In this document: piece after piece, positions 24,618-32,779 of the stretch
Layout of the letters: every line of letters begins with the position of its first letter
Position numbering within the stretch: the stretch's first letter is position 1
Origin: JAVHYG01 sp040390025
GTDB lineage: Bacteria > Pseudomonadota > Gammaproteobacteria > Diplorickettsiales > Diplorickettsiaceae
DNA: 64,000 nucleotides
Assembly: GCA_040390025.1 (NCBI GenBank)
Contig: JAZJZD010000004.1
Span: 201,445-265,444, forward strand
Direction of reading: 5' to 3'
Notes under the pieces: generated by a model
Databases searched by the model: none
The model's input: the letters and a program-made list of their open reading frames with translations, nothing else
Told to the model about the DNA's origin: nothing
Translations under genes and position numbers: made by a program

Positions 24618-27373
24618 ATAAAACCTATAACTCGCAACAGATCGAAGCCATTTGGCACCAACGTTGGGAAAACCATTCCTATTTTCAACCCAGCGGCAAG
24701 GGAGAGGCGTATTGTATTGTGCTTCCGCCACCGAATGTAACAGGTAGCCTACATATGGGCCATGGCTTCCAAGTCACATTAATGGATGCCTTAATCCGCT
24801 ACCAACGCATGTGCGGCAAAAATGTATTGTGGCAAGGTGGTACCGATCACGCCGGTATAGCTACACAAATGGTTGTCGAACGCCAATTACTGGCACAAGG
24901 ACAGACACGACATGATTTAGGAAGAGAAAAATTTTTACAGGCTGTTTGGGAGTGGAAAAATAAATCAGGCGGCATGATTACCCAACAATTACGTTGTATG
25001 GGTGCTTCCATTGATTGGTCACGCGAACGCTTCACGCGCGATCCAGAATTCTCAGCGGCTGTAGAAAAAGTATTCATCGACCTCTATCAAAAAGGCTTGA
25101 TTTATCGTGGCAAGCGTTTAGTAAATTGGGATCCGCAGCTCTTAACCGCTGTTTCGGATCTCGAAGTCATTAATCAAGAAGAGCACGGCAGTTTATGGAC
25201 TATTCGCTACCCACTCGCGGATAGTGATTTATTTTTATCCGTCGCTACCACACGACCCGAAACCTTATTAGGCGATGTGGCCGTTGCTGTTCACCCTGAC
25301 GATCCCCGCTTTCAAACGTTTATTGGCAAGCAAATCAAACTACCATTAACTAACCGCACAATTCCCATTATTGCCGATAGTAGTGTCGATCCAAACTTTG
25401 GTAGTGGTTGTGTCAAAATAACACCCGCGCATGATTTCAATGATTATGCCCTAGCACAGCGACACCATTTGGAAAGCATTAATATTTTTACGCCACATGC
25501 ACATCTTAACGATAACGTCCCTAAAACTTATCAAGGACTCGAACGTTTTGTAGCTCGGAAAAAGATAGTCAACGATTTGGAAACTTTGGGATTATTAGAA
25601 AAAGTAGAAACACATACTTTAAAAATCCCTAGAGGGGATCGTTCCGGTGTCATTATCGAACCTTACCTTACCGATCAATGGTTTATGTCTATGAAACCGT
25701 TAGCAAAACCGGCTATCGACGCTATTCATGAAAACCAACTCAACTTTATTCCCGAAACCTGGCGTAAAGTTTCTTTGCAGTGGTTAGAAAATATTGAAGA
25801 TTGGTGTATCAGCCGTCAGCTTTGGTGGGGACATCGAATTCCAGCTTGGTATGATAATCAAGGTCAAATATATGTTGGCTATGATGAAAAAACGATTCGT
25901 AAAAATTACTCGCTTGCTGATTCCATTCAACTTAAACAAGATGAAGATGTATTAGATACCTGGTTTTCATCCGCTTTATGGCCTTTCGTTACCTTAGGTT
26001 GGCCAAACTCAACCGATGAACTCAACACATTCTACCCAACCAATGTCTTAGTCACGGGCTTTGATATTATCTTTTTCTGGGTCGCACGAATGCTGATGTT
26101 AGGTTTACATTTCACAGGAAAAGTCCCCTTCAAACAAGTCTATGTAACCGGCTTAATCCGCGACCACGATGGACAAAAAATGTCGAAATCTAAAGGTAAT
26201 GTATTAGACCCGCTCGACGTCATTCAAGGTATTAGTTTAGAAAAATTAGTCAGTAAACGTTGCGAAGGCCTAATGCAACCGAAAATGGCAGAAAAAATTG
26301 AACTTGCTACACGCCAGCAGTTCCCCAAAGGCATTCCCGCGTTAGGTACAGATGCATTACGCTTTACCTATTGTGCCTTAGCATCGCCCACGCGTGATAT
26401 TCGCTTTGATCTAAACCGTACTGAAGGTTATCGTAATTTTTGTAATAAACTTTGGAATGCAACGCGGTTTGTTTTAATGCATACAGAAAACAAAACACCT
26501 TTCGCTGCCTCTGACTCACTTACTATGCCGATTAATCGTGCCTTTTCTTCATTATTACAAGCTACCATAGCTAACATGCATGCCCATTTTCAAACCTATC
26601 GCTTTGATTTAATGGCACAAACGATCTATGAATTTATTTGGAATGAATACTGTGATTGGTATTTAGAGTTAGTTAAACCCATTTTATTCCAAACCGATAA
26701 TCCCAGCGAACAGCATGAAACACTAAGTAATTTAATCGAAACGCTAGAAATTTGTTTACGTCTATTACATCCGCTAATGCCGTTTATTACTGAAGAAATA
26801 TGGCAATCTATTGCTCCCCTTGCAGGGAAAACAGCGGATACAATCATGTTACAAACCTATCCTCATATCAGTGAGGATAAAAAAGATCCAGCTGCTGAAC
26901 AATCCTTAGCATGGATTAAAGAAGTGATAACCGCTATACGTACACTTCGTAGTGAGATGGGAATAGCGCCTGGAAAAAAAATCCCACTGTTTCTCTATAA
27001 AGGTAGTGAAGAAGATCGTAAAAATAGTTCACTCTTTCAAAATGATCTTATCAACCTAGCTAAACTTAGCACGATAAACTGGACTGATGAAAAAGAAAAA
27101 GTAGAACAGAACGCGATAGTTCTAGTAGGGACATTGGAAATTTTAATTCCTATGACAGGAATTATTGACACTGCAGCAGAAGTGCAGCGTCTCGAAAAAG
27201 AAATCAGTAAACTTAAAAAAGAAATTGAACGTGCGCAATCAAAACTATCCAACGATGCTTTTCTCAACAATGCGCCTAAAGAAGTGGTTGTACAAGAACG
27301 CCAACGCTTAAATGCTTTTACTGCCCAGCTATCAAAGTTACAGGAACAATTACGGCAATTTCAGAAAATGTAA
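24611..27373 (+). CDS. valS: Valyl-tRNA synthetase
   Basis: Charges tRNA-Val. The 920-aa class I enzyme shows the HIGH motif as HMGH in PPPNVTGSLHMGHGF, an editing domain (TTRPETLLGDVAVAVHPDD), the zinc-less WCISRQLWWGHRIP segment, KMSKS in DGQKMSKSKGN, the anticodon-binding domain, and a C-terminal coiled-coil arm (about 850-920). It is cotranscribed with holC. Confidence 0.97.
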   Translation: MLDKTYNSQQIEAIWHQRWENHSYFQPSGKGEAYCIVLPPPNVTGSLHMGHGFQVTLMDALIRYQRMCGKNVLWQGGTDHAGIATQMVVERQLLAQGQTRHDLGREKFLQAVWEWKNKSGGMITQQLRCMGASIDWSRERFTRDPEFSAAVEKVFIDLYQKGLIYRGKRLVNWDPQLLTAVSDLEVINQEEHGSLWTIRYPLADSDLFLSVATTRPETLLGDVAVAVHPDDPRFQTFIGKQIKLPLTNRTIPIIADSSVDPNFGSGCVKITPAHDFNDYALAQRHHLESINIFTPHAHLNDNVPKTYQGLERFVARKKIVNDLETLGLLEKVETHTLKIPRGDRSGVIIEPYLTDQWFMSMKPLAKPAIDAIHENQLNFIPETWRKVSLQWLENIEDWCISRQLWWGHRIPAWYDNQGQIYVGYDEKTIRKNYSLADSIQLKQDEDVLDTWFSSALWPFVTLGWPNSTDELNTFYPTNVLVTGFDIIFFWVARMLMLGLHFTGKVPFKQVYVTGLIRDHDGQKMSKSKGNVLDPLDVIQGISLEKLVSKRCEGLMQPKMAEKIELATRQQFPKGIPALGTDALRFTYCALASPTRDIRFDLNRTEGYRNFCNKLWNATRFVLMHTENKTPFAASDSLTMPINRAFSSLLQATIANMHAHFQTYRFDLMAQTIYEFIWNEYCDWYLELVKPILFQTDNPSEQHETLSNLIETLEICLRLLHPLMPFITEEIWQSIAPLAGKTADTIMLQTYPHISEDKKDPAAEQSLAWIKEVITAIRTLRSEMGIAPGKKIPLFLYKGSEEDRKNSSLFQNDLINLAKLSTINWTDEKEKVEQNAIVLVGTLEILIPMTGIIDTAAEVQRLEKEISKLKKEIERAQSKLSNDAFLNNAPKEVVVQERQRLNAFTAQLSKLQEQLRQFQKM

Positions 27374-27390
27374 CACAAATAAAGAAATGC

Positions 27391-28134
27391 TTAAAAAGCA
27401 CCCTTTGCATAGCAGTGTTCTTTTTTATCCATTTCTTGCCGCGCAGCATAGGCTAAACATCCCAACCCGCCCCAATAATCCATTAAATTAGCATCAAGCA
27501 ATTTATATTGCTCCTCAGAATTTAAGAGATTATTTATGATTGTTCCATTTGTTTTTATATCTCGAAAAAAGGTAGTTTTTCCTGTCGCATCATACCTTGC
27601 ACATATAGCTCTTTCTCTTGTGTATCCCACATTCCACCATTTATCTAGAAAATTTGAAGACATTAAAAAATCTCGAATCGGTTTTTTAAATAAGCTTGCA
27701 ATCAAGGGAGACTTTTCTTTAGCCGAACAATATTCATTAGGATCGTTAAGCTTGGAACTTTTAAAACACATTAAATCTACAACTTGCTCTATTTTGTTAT
27801 AAATTTGCTTATTTTGTTGCTGCAAACTTATTCCAATATATTCTGTATTTTTTTTAGTTTGACTATCTGGGCGTCCAGCTCCAATTTCACTCTCTTTTTT
27901 TTGAGAAGGATCGAGGACAGCTAATGCCTTATCTTCCTCTAAAAGAAGTTCTCCCACACTCGCCTTAGCTAACTCTTGTTGTGTATTCTCTATCAAAGAA
28001 TCTATAGCTTCCATGTCCACTTCTGATAAAGAAAAAGATAAAGAGGAAGACCTACTATAACTTATTCCTATTTCTTCTAATTTTTTTTCAAATTCACTAC
28101 TATCAAGCAGCATTTCTATTTCATGCGACTCCAT
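27391..28134 (-). CDS. Orphan acidic protein
   Basis: No recognisable family. The 247-aa protein has an acidic, Ser-rich N-terminal half (about 1-105) of probable disorder and a C-terminal half with aromatic and Cys residues (FLDKWWNVGYTRERAICARY, YWGGLGCLAYAARQE). No signal peptide or membrane helix is seen. A weak GGAGATGAAG lies before the ATG at 28134. It converges on valS and has a long AT-rich upstream gap (28135-28352) with a TATAAT-like box. Size, composition and orphan status are compatible with a type IV effector, without positive proof. Confidence 0.7.
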   Translation of the reverse strand: MESHEIEMLLDSSEFEKKLEEIGISYSRSSSLSFSLSEVDMEAIDSLIENTQQELAKASVGELLLEEDKALAVLDPSQKKESEIGAGRPDSQTKKNTEYIGISLQQQNKQIYNKIEQVVDLMCFKSSKLNDPNEYCSAKEKSPLIASLFKKPIRDFLMSSNFLDKWWNVGYTRERAICARYDATGKTTFFRDIKTNGTIINNLLNSEEQYKLLDANLMDYWGGLGCLAYAARQEMDKKEHCYAKGAF

Positions 28135-28352
28135 TCTATTTCTTCATCTCCATTTAACATGGTTTTCTATAACAATCTCTCCTAATACATCTATTAATTA
28201 TAAATTATTTTATATAAAATCCCCAAAGTATATTTTTTGTTAATAAGTAACTCAAAAAAATTTTTTTTATTAAAGCTTTATCAAGACTGGTCAATTTAGT
28301 GACTAACGCGTAGCATACTTGATAGAATACACTGTTGATTTATTTTTTAATT

Positions 28353-29069
28353 ATGCGTCAAATCATTTTAGATACGGAAACTACCGGTAGAGACATTAGT
28401 GACGGACATAGAATTATTGAAATTGGTTGTCTTGAATTAATCGATCGTCGATTAACACAACAACATTTTCACTGTTATTTAAATCCAGGCCGTGATAGTG
28501 ATGCTGGCGCACTAGCCGTACATGGCTTAACAAGCGAATTTCTTCAGGACAAACCACGCTTTGTATCGATTGTTGATGAGTTTATAGCATTCATAAAAGG
28601 AGCAGAATTAATTATCCATAACGCGCCTTTTGATCTGGCTTTTATCGACCATGAAATAAAGTTAACGAACAAAAATTATAAAAACATAACTCAATATTGC
28701 CCAATATTAGATACGCTGCCATTGGCACGTCAACTTCATCCTGGACAACGCAATAGCTTAGATGCACTCTGTAAACGCTATCAAGTTGATAACTCTAAGC
28801 GTGAGAGGCATGGTGCATTATTAGATGCTGAATTATTAGCGCGCGTTTATCTTGCAATGACCGGCGGCCAAACTACCCTATTTGACGACAAACACATTAG
28901 TAGCCAGGCTGTCTTCCAAGAAAGTAAAATAAATGTAAATACTCATGAACTACCTGTAATCCTTGCATCGGAAGATGATCTTCTCGCACATAAAAAGTGT
29001 TTATCCAACATTAACAAAACAGCGGGGCGCTGCATTTGGTCTAACTTAGAAGTAAAGGAATCAGACTAA
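28353..29069 (+). CDS. dnaQ: DNA polymerase III epsilon subunit
   Basis: Proofreading 3'-5' exonuclease of the replicase. The start is ATG 28353 (MRQIILDTETTG); an upstream TTG would add six hydrophobic residues without support. DEDDh motifs are LDTETTG, IIHNAPFDLAFID and RHGALLDAELLARVY. A QTTLF string after the exonuclease domain resembles a beta-clamp-binding motif. Length 238 aa is normal. Its stop abuts the nhaA start. Confidence 0.93.
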   Translation: MRQIILDTETTGRDISDGHRIIEIGCLELIDRRLTQQHFHCYLNPGRDSDAGALAVHGLTSEFLQDKPRFVSIVDEFIAFIKGAELIIHNAPFDLAFIDHEIKLTNKNYKNITQYCPILDTLPLARQLHPGQRNSLDALCKRYQVDNSKRERHGALLDAELLARVYLAMTGGQTTLFDDKHISSQAVFQESKINVNTHELPVILASEDDLLAHKKCLSNINKTAGRCIWSNLEVKESD

Positions 29070-30233
29070 ATGCGTAGATTTTTAAATCATTTCATACAGC
29101 TAGAAACATCAGGAGGAATACTTTTAGGTATTGCTACACTTACCGCCTTATTCCTTGCAAATTCCCCCTTACAAAATTATTACCAAAATCTATTAGATTT
29201 AACGCTTACACTAGGAAAAGCACATATCTCGTTTTTACATTTCATTAACGATGGCTTAATGACTATTTTCTTTTTTCTAGTCAGTTTAGAAATAAAACGT
29301 GAACTTATTCACGGTGAACTCAACAGTCTAGAGAAAGCCCTATTACCTACCATGGCAGCTATTGGCGGGATGGTAGTACCTGCCCTTTTTTATTTGTTAA
29401 TTAATCATGCACATCCTGATCATACGCCTGGTTGGGCCATCCCTATGGCAACCGATATTGCTTTCTCATTAGGCGTATTATCACTACTTAACAATAAAAT
29501 TCCTCGATCCCTAAAAGTTTTTTTAACTGCACTAGCTATTATCGACGATCTAGGCGCTATCATCGTTATTGCAATTTTCTATACGCAACAGATCGGCTGG
29601 ATCTATTTAATCTTCGCTTTTGCCTGTCTCATTGGCTTAACCGCATTAAATTATTATGGCGTTAATCGTTTTGCCCCTTATGTTTTGTTTGCACTCCCTC
29701 TTTGGTTTTTTATTCTTAGTTCGGGTGTACATGCAACAATTGCCGGCGTACTCTTCGGCCTAACGATTCCATTACAACCTATCCAGAAAACACAATCTTC
29801 CTTATTAAATAAACTGGAACATCAATTACATCCTTGGGTCGCTTACAGTATTTTACCATTGTTTGCTTTTGCAAATGCCGGCTTGTCTTTTACAGGTATG
29901 CATTGGGAAACATTTGTTCATCCTTTACCGTTGGGGATTATTGCCGGATTATTTCTGGGAAAACAATGCGGGATTTTAGGTGCAAGTTGGTTAACGATAA
30001 AAGCAAAATGGGCTAAATTACCCTATAAAACAAATTGGCAGCATATCTATGGAACAGCATTAATCTGCGGTATTGGATTTACAATGAGTTTATTTATTGC
30101 TAATCTCGCTTTTGCTAACACTGAAACTTCTTCGCTAGTTCGCTTAGGTGTTCTAACGGGTTCCGCTCTATCCGGTATTCTCGGTTATTGCGTGTTATTT
30201 TTTAATAGAATAGAGCCTACCGCTCGTACCTGA
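29070..30233 (+). CDS. nhaA: Na+/H+ antiporter NhaA
   Basis: An inner-membrane antiporter with about 12 hydrophobic segments in 387 aa. The cation-binding Asp pair is in TALAIIDDLGAIIVIA, and FFFLVSLEIKRE near residue 75 matches the family. It starts directly after dnaQ. The last five codons (Pro/Thr-Ala-Arg-Thr-stop) come from the left end of repeat A copy 2 (TACCGCTCGTACCTGA), so the native C terminus has been replaced or trimmed by the element. Confidence 0.94.
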   Translation: MRRFLNHFIQLETSGGILLGIATLTALFLANSPLQNYYQNLLDLTLTLGKAHISFLHFINDGLMTIFFFLVSLEIKRELIHGELNSLEKALLPTMAAIGGMVVPALFYLLINHAHPDHTPGWAIPMATDIAFSLGVLSLLNNKIPRSLKVFLTALAIIDDLGAIIVIAIFYTQQIGWIYLIFAFACLIGLTALNYYGVNRFAPYVLFALPLWFFILSSGVHATIAGVLFGLTIPLQPIQKTQSSLLNKLEHQLHPWVAYSILPLFAFANAGLSFTGMHWETFVHPLPLGIIAGLFLGKQCGILGASWLTIKAKWAKLPYKTNWQHIYGTALICGIGFTMSLFIANLAFANTETSSLVRLGVLTGSALSGILGYCVLFFNRIEPTART

Positions 30234-30346
30234 AACTGCGGATTTTTAATTCAGAGCGAGGTATCCGATCGCATAACGGCAACCCAAGCAAAGCTTGCGC
30301 ACCGTTATTCAAGGGGAGAAACCACATTTCCAAGTGAATGGGTATA
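30219..30346 (+). repeat. Repeat family A, copy 2, shortened
   Basis: It begins TACCGCTCGTACCTGAA and runs through CATAACGG, CAAGCAAAGCTTGCGC, ACCGTTATTCAAGGGGAGAA and CATTTCCAAGTGAATGGGTATA. It aligns with copy 1 but lacks about 60 bases from the third and fourth hairpins. It supplies the nhaA stop codon at its left end and the ATG of the next small ORF at its right end. Confidence 0.8.
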
Positions 30347-30598
30347 CACATGAACAAAGAAAACAAACAACAAGATATTAAACCTATTCCAATACGTCCT
30401 ACTCCAATGAGTATTCTGTGTAGTGCAGCAAGATTTGTCGAAAAAGAATTATATTCACCTATTGAGGCTTCAAGTAAAATAAACTTCGATCATTCTAAGA
30501 TGAATTTATTTCAGCGCCCTACTAGAGCACTTTATGAAAAGTCAGACTCAGTTCGTGCACCGCATCCACAAAGTGCTTTACGTTCTCAGGCGAAGTAA
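30338..30598 (+). CDS. Small hypothetical protein overlapping hemE
   Basis: An 86-codon ORF whose first ATG (30338) lies in the end of repeat A copy 2; a second ATG at 30350 (MNKENKQQDIKPIPIRP) is the more plausible start. No family recognised. It is polar and shows no signal or membrane segment. Its last 25 codons are antisense to the end of hemE, which is conserved, so the C-terminal part may be fortuitous. It could be a real small gene, or a decayed one that lost its own stop codon. Confidence 0.35.
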   Translation: MGIHMNKENKQQDIKPIPIRPTPMSILCSAARFVEKELYSPIEASSKINFDHSKMNLFQRPTRALYEKSDSVRAPHPQSALRSQAK

Positions 30599-31586
30599 AT
30601 TGTGAAACACCATGACCTAGATTAAACACATGTCCTGTATCTTGGCCATAGGAGCATAGAATAGTCTTAACTTCTTCACGTATTCGCTCCTTAGACCCAA
30701 AAAGCACCGCTGGATCCATATTACCTTGCAAAGCCACTTTATTCCCTACGCGTTGTCGCGCTTCTCCTATATCAATAGTCCAATCTAAACCGATAGCGGC
30801 ACAACCCGAATTCGCTATTTTTTCTAACCACAAACCACCGCCTTTGGTAAATAATAAGATAGGTATTTTTTCTTCTTCACTTTTGTAGGCAAGCCCGTTA
30901 ATAATTCGGGTCATATAATCCAGCGAAAATAGCTGATACGCAGAAGGCGTTAGTAATCCTCCCCACGTATCAAAGATCATCAATGCTTGCGCACCGGCTT
31001 TTATTTGAGCATTCAAATACTGAATAATGGCTACGGTTAACGTACTTAACAAATGATGTAATGCTTTTGGATCCTGATAAAGCAATGTCTTAACTTGCCT
31101 AAATTCTTTACTGCTACCTCCTTCCAACATATAACAAGCTAATGTCCATGGACTACCAGAAAATCCAATTAAAGGCACTTTATTGTTTAACTCACGGCGA
31201 GTTAAGCTAATCGCTTGATAGACATAATCTAATTGCTCGGGCTCAGGAACTCGTAATTTTTTTATATCTGACAAATTTTTAATGGGTTTATAAAATTTTG
31301 GACCTTCACCTTCTACAAAATACAGTCCCAAACCCATTGCATCAGGAATAGTTAAAATATCAGAGAAAATGATAGCTGCATCTAAATCAAAACGCGCTAA
31401 CGGTTGCAATGTCACTTCACAGGCTAATTCAGGTGTTTTGCAAAGGGTTAAAAAGTCGCCCGCTTTTTTCCGCGTAGCACAGTATTCAGGCAAATAGCGT
31501 CCAGCCTGTCGCATAATCCAAACCGGTGTTTTATCAACGGGTTGCTTTAAAAGAGCACGAATGAAGCGATGAGATAGATTGTTCAT
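30522..31586 (-). CDS. hemE: Uroporphyrinogen decarboxylase
   Basis: Removes four acetate carboxyls of uroporphyrinogen III to give coproporphyrinogen III in haem synthesis. The 354-aa protein shows PVWIMRQAGRYLPEY, FSDILTIPDAMG with the essential Asp, and GHGVSQFTSPENV near the C terminus. Length is normal. It begins 11 bases after the end of the FUSC-type gene and could be cotranscribed with it. Confidence 0.96.
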   Translation of the reverse strand: MNNLSHRFIRALLKQPVDKTPVWIMRQAGRYLPEYCATRKKAGDFLTLCKTPELACEVTLQPLARFDLDAAIIFSDILTIPDAMGLGLYFVEGEGPKFYKPIKNLSDIKKLRVPEPEQLDYVYQAISLTRRELNNKVPLIGFSGSPWTLACYMLEGGSSKEFRQVKTLLYQDPKALHHLLSTLTVAIIQYLNAQIKAGAQALMIFDTWGGLLTPSAYQLFSLDYMTRIINGLAYKSEEEKIPILLFTKGGGLWLEKIANSGCAAIGLDWTIDIGEARQRVGNKVALQGNMDPAVLFGSKERIREEVKTILCSYGQDTGHVFNLGHGVSQFTSPENVKHFVDAVHELSLTFHKVL

Positions 31587-31597
31587 AGTAAATAATA

Positions 31598-32659
31598 TTA
31601 GACTTTTTCTATTAAAAAATTCATTGTCCTAAGTTGTGTTATTAAATTTCCCGCTGCAAAGATAAACAAATCAATAGCTAACCTATCGGAAGTATTAGTT
31701 ACTAGCGTACTAAGTTCCCCATGCATTTCTTCTTTCCAATCTAAATCAGCTAAAGTTTCTACACTCGATTTAATTTTCTTTTTATTGAGCTGTTCGATAA
31801 GTGATAAAAATAATTGATCACTTACTTCATAAATTTTTTGTACGTGGACTTGCTGATTAAAAGTCAAACGTACGGTTTCTGAAAAATTTTTTAATGCATT
31901 TTTCATCAGATTAATACAACGTAAAATTTCGCGCTCACCGCGTAGAATGTCCTTAAAAACCAGCACAGGTTTTGATCTCCCGAAGGATTCACGCAAAACT
32001 TCATCCAATAATTTGGTTTGATTAGCAAAACGACTAATAACTTTATCTTCATACTTTTGATAAGTTTTTTCAGCCTCAGCAGAAGTAAATATTTTTAGCT
32101 GTTCCGAGAGTTGTTTCAAATCTTGTAAAGTAGTTGTCACTATGTAGCGCAACTGTGTACGCGAATGTAAAGGCCAGATAAAACGTGATACCAACAAGGC
32201 AATAATAATACCTAAGCTTATTTCAAAAAAGCGACCTAGCACATTGGTATAACTAGGATTTAGACCAACCAATATAATAACCGTTGTCACAGCCCCTAAA
32301 GGACCTGCCTCGCTTAAATAGCCCGGGCTATCTGCGATATAACTAAATAAAGCCGTCGTTAAACATAGAATCAAAGTAGTCCATATAACATTTGGGTAAG
32401 CCAACCAAAGCGTTAATGCGGCAATAGAAGCACCTAAAACAGTTCCCAAAAAGCGCATATAAGATTTTTGTATAATGGCGCCGACACGAGATTGTGCGCA
32501 CATCACAACCAAAATACTAATTAGTATCCATTGCCCTTGCTGAAAATTAAATATTCGGATAATAAATATCCCAATTAAAAAAGCAATAGCTGTTTTTAGG
32601 CTATGAATGAGACGATTACTATCTAATTTTAAAGATTGGAACCATTGAATAAATTTCAT
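31598..32659 (-). CDS. FUSC-family inner-membrane protein
   Basis: The start is chosen at ATG 32659 (MKFIQWFQSL); an upstream ATG at 32722 would add 21 residues. The N-terminal 190 residues contain five to six hydrophobic segments with a motif-rich core (GQWILISILVVMCAQSR, RFLGTVLGASIAAL), characteristic of the FUSC/aromatic-acid-exporter superfamily. The C-terminal 160 residues are soluble and helical. The family is associated with export of aromatic or toxic compounds; the substrate cannot be read from sequence. It follows pilQ in the same direction. Confidence 0.75.
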   Translation of the reverse strand: MKFIQWFQSLKLDSNRLIHSLKTAIAFLIGIFIIRIFNFQQGQWILISILVVMCAQSRVGAIIQKSYMRFLGTVLGASIAALTLWLAYPNVIWTTLILCLTTALFSYIADSPGYLSEAGPLGAVTTVIILVGLNPSYTNVLGRFFEISLGIIIALLVSRFIWPLHSRTQLRYIVTTTLQDLKQLSEQLKIFTSAEAEKTYQKYEDKVISRFANQTKLLDEVLRESFGRSKPVLVFKDILRGEREILRCINLMKNALKNFSETVRLTFNQQVHVQKIYEVSDQLFLSLIEQLNKKKIKSSVETLADLDWKEEMHGELSTLVTNTSDRLAIDLFIFAAGNLITQLRTMNFLIEKV

Positions 32660-32779
32660 TCTATAAAAATACCGTATAAAATAACTAAAGTCACCAAGCT
32701 TAGGTAGGCTGGGTTTCAGCACCTACCCACAAAGATAGATGCGGGAAACAACGGACCGCCAGATGGCTTTTCCCCTCAG

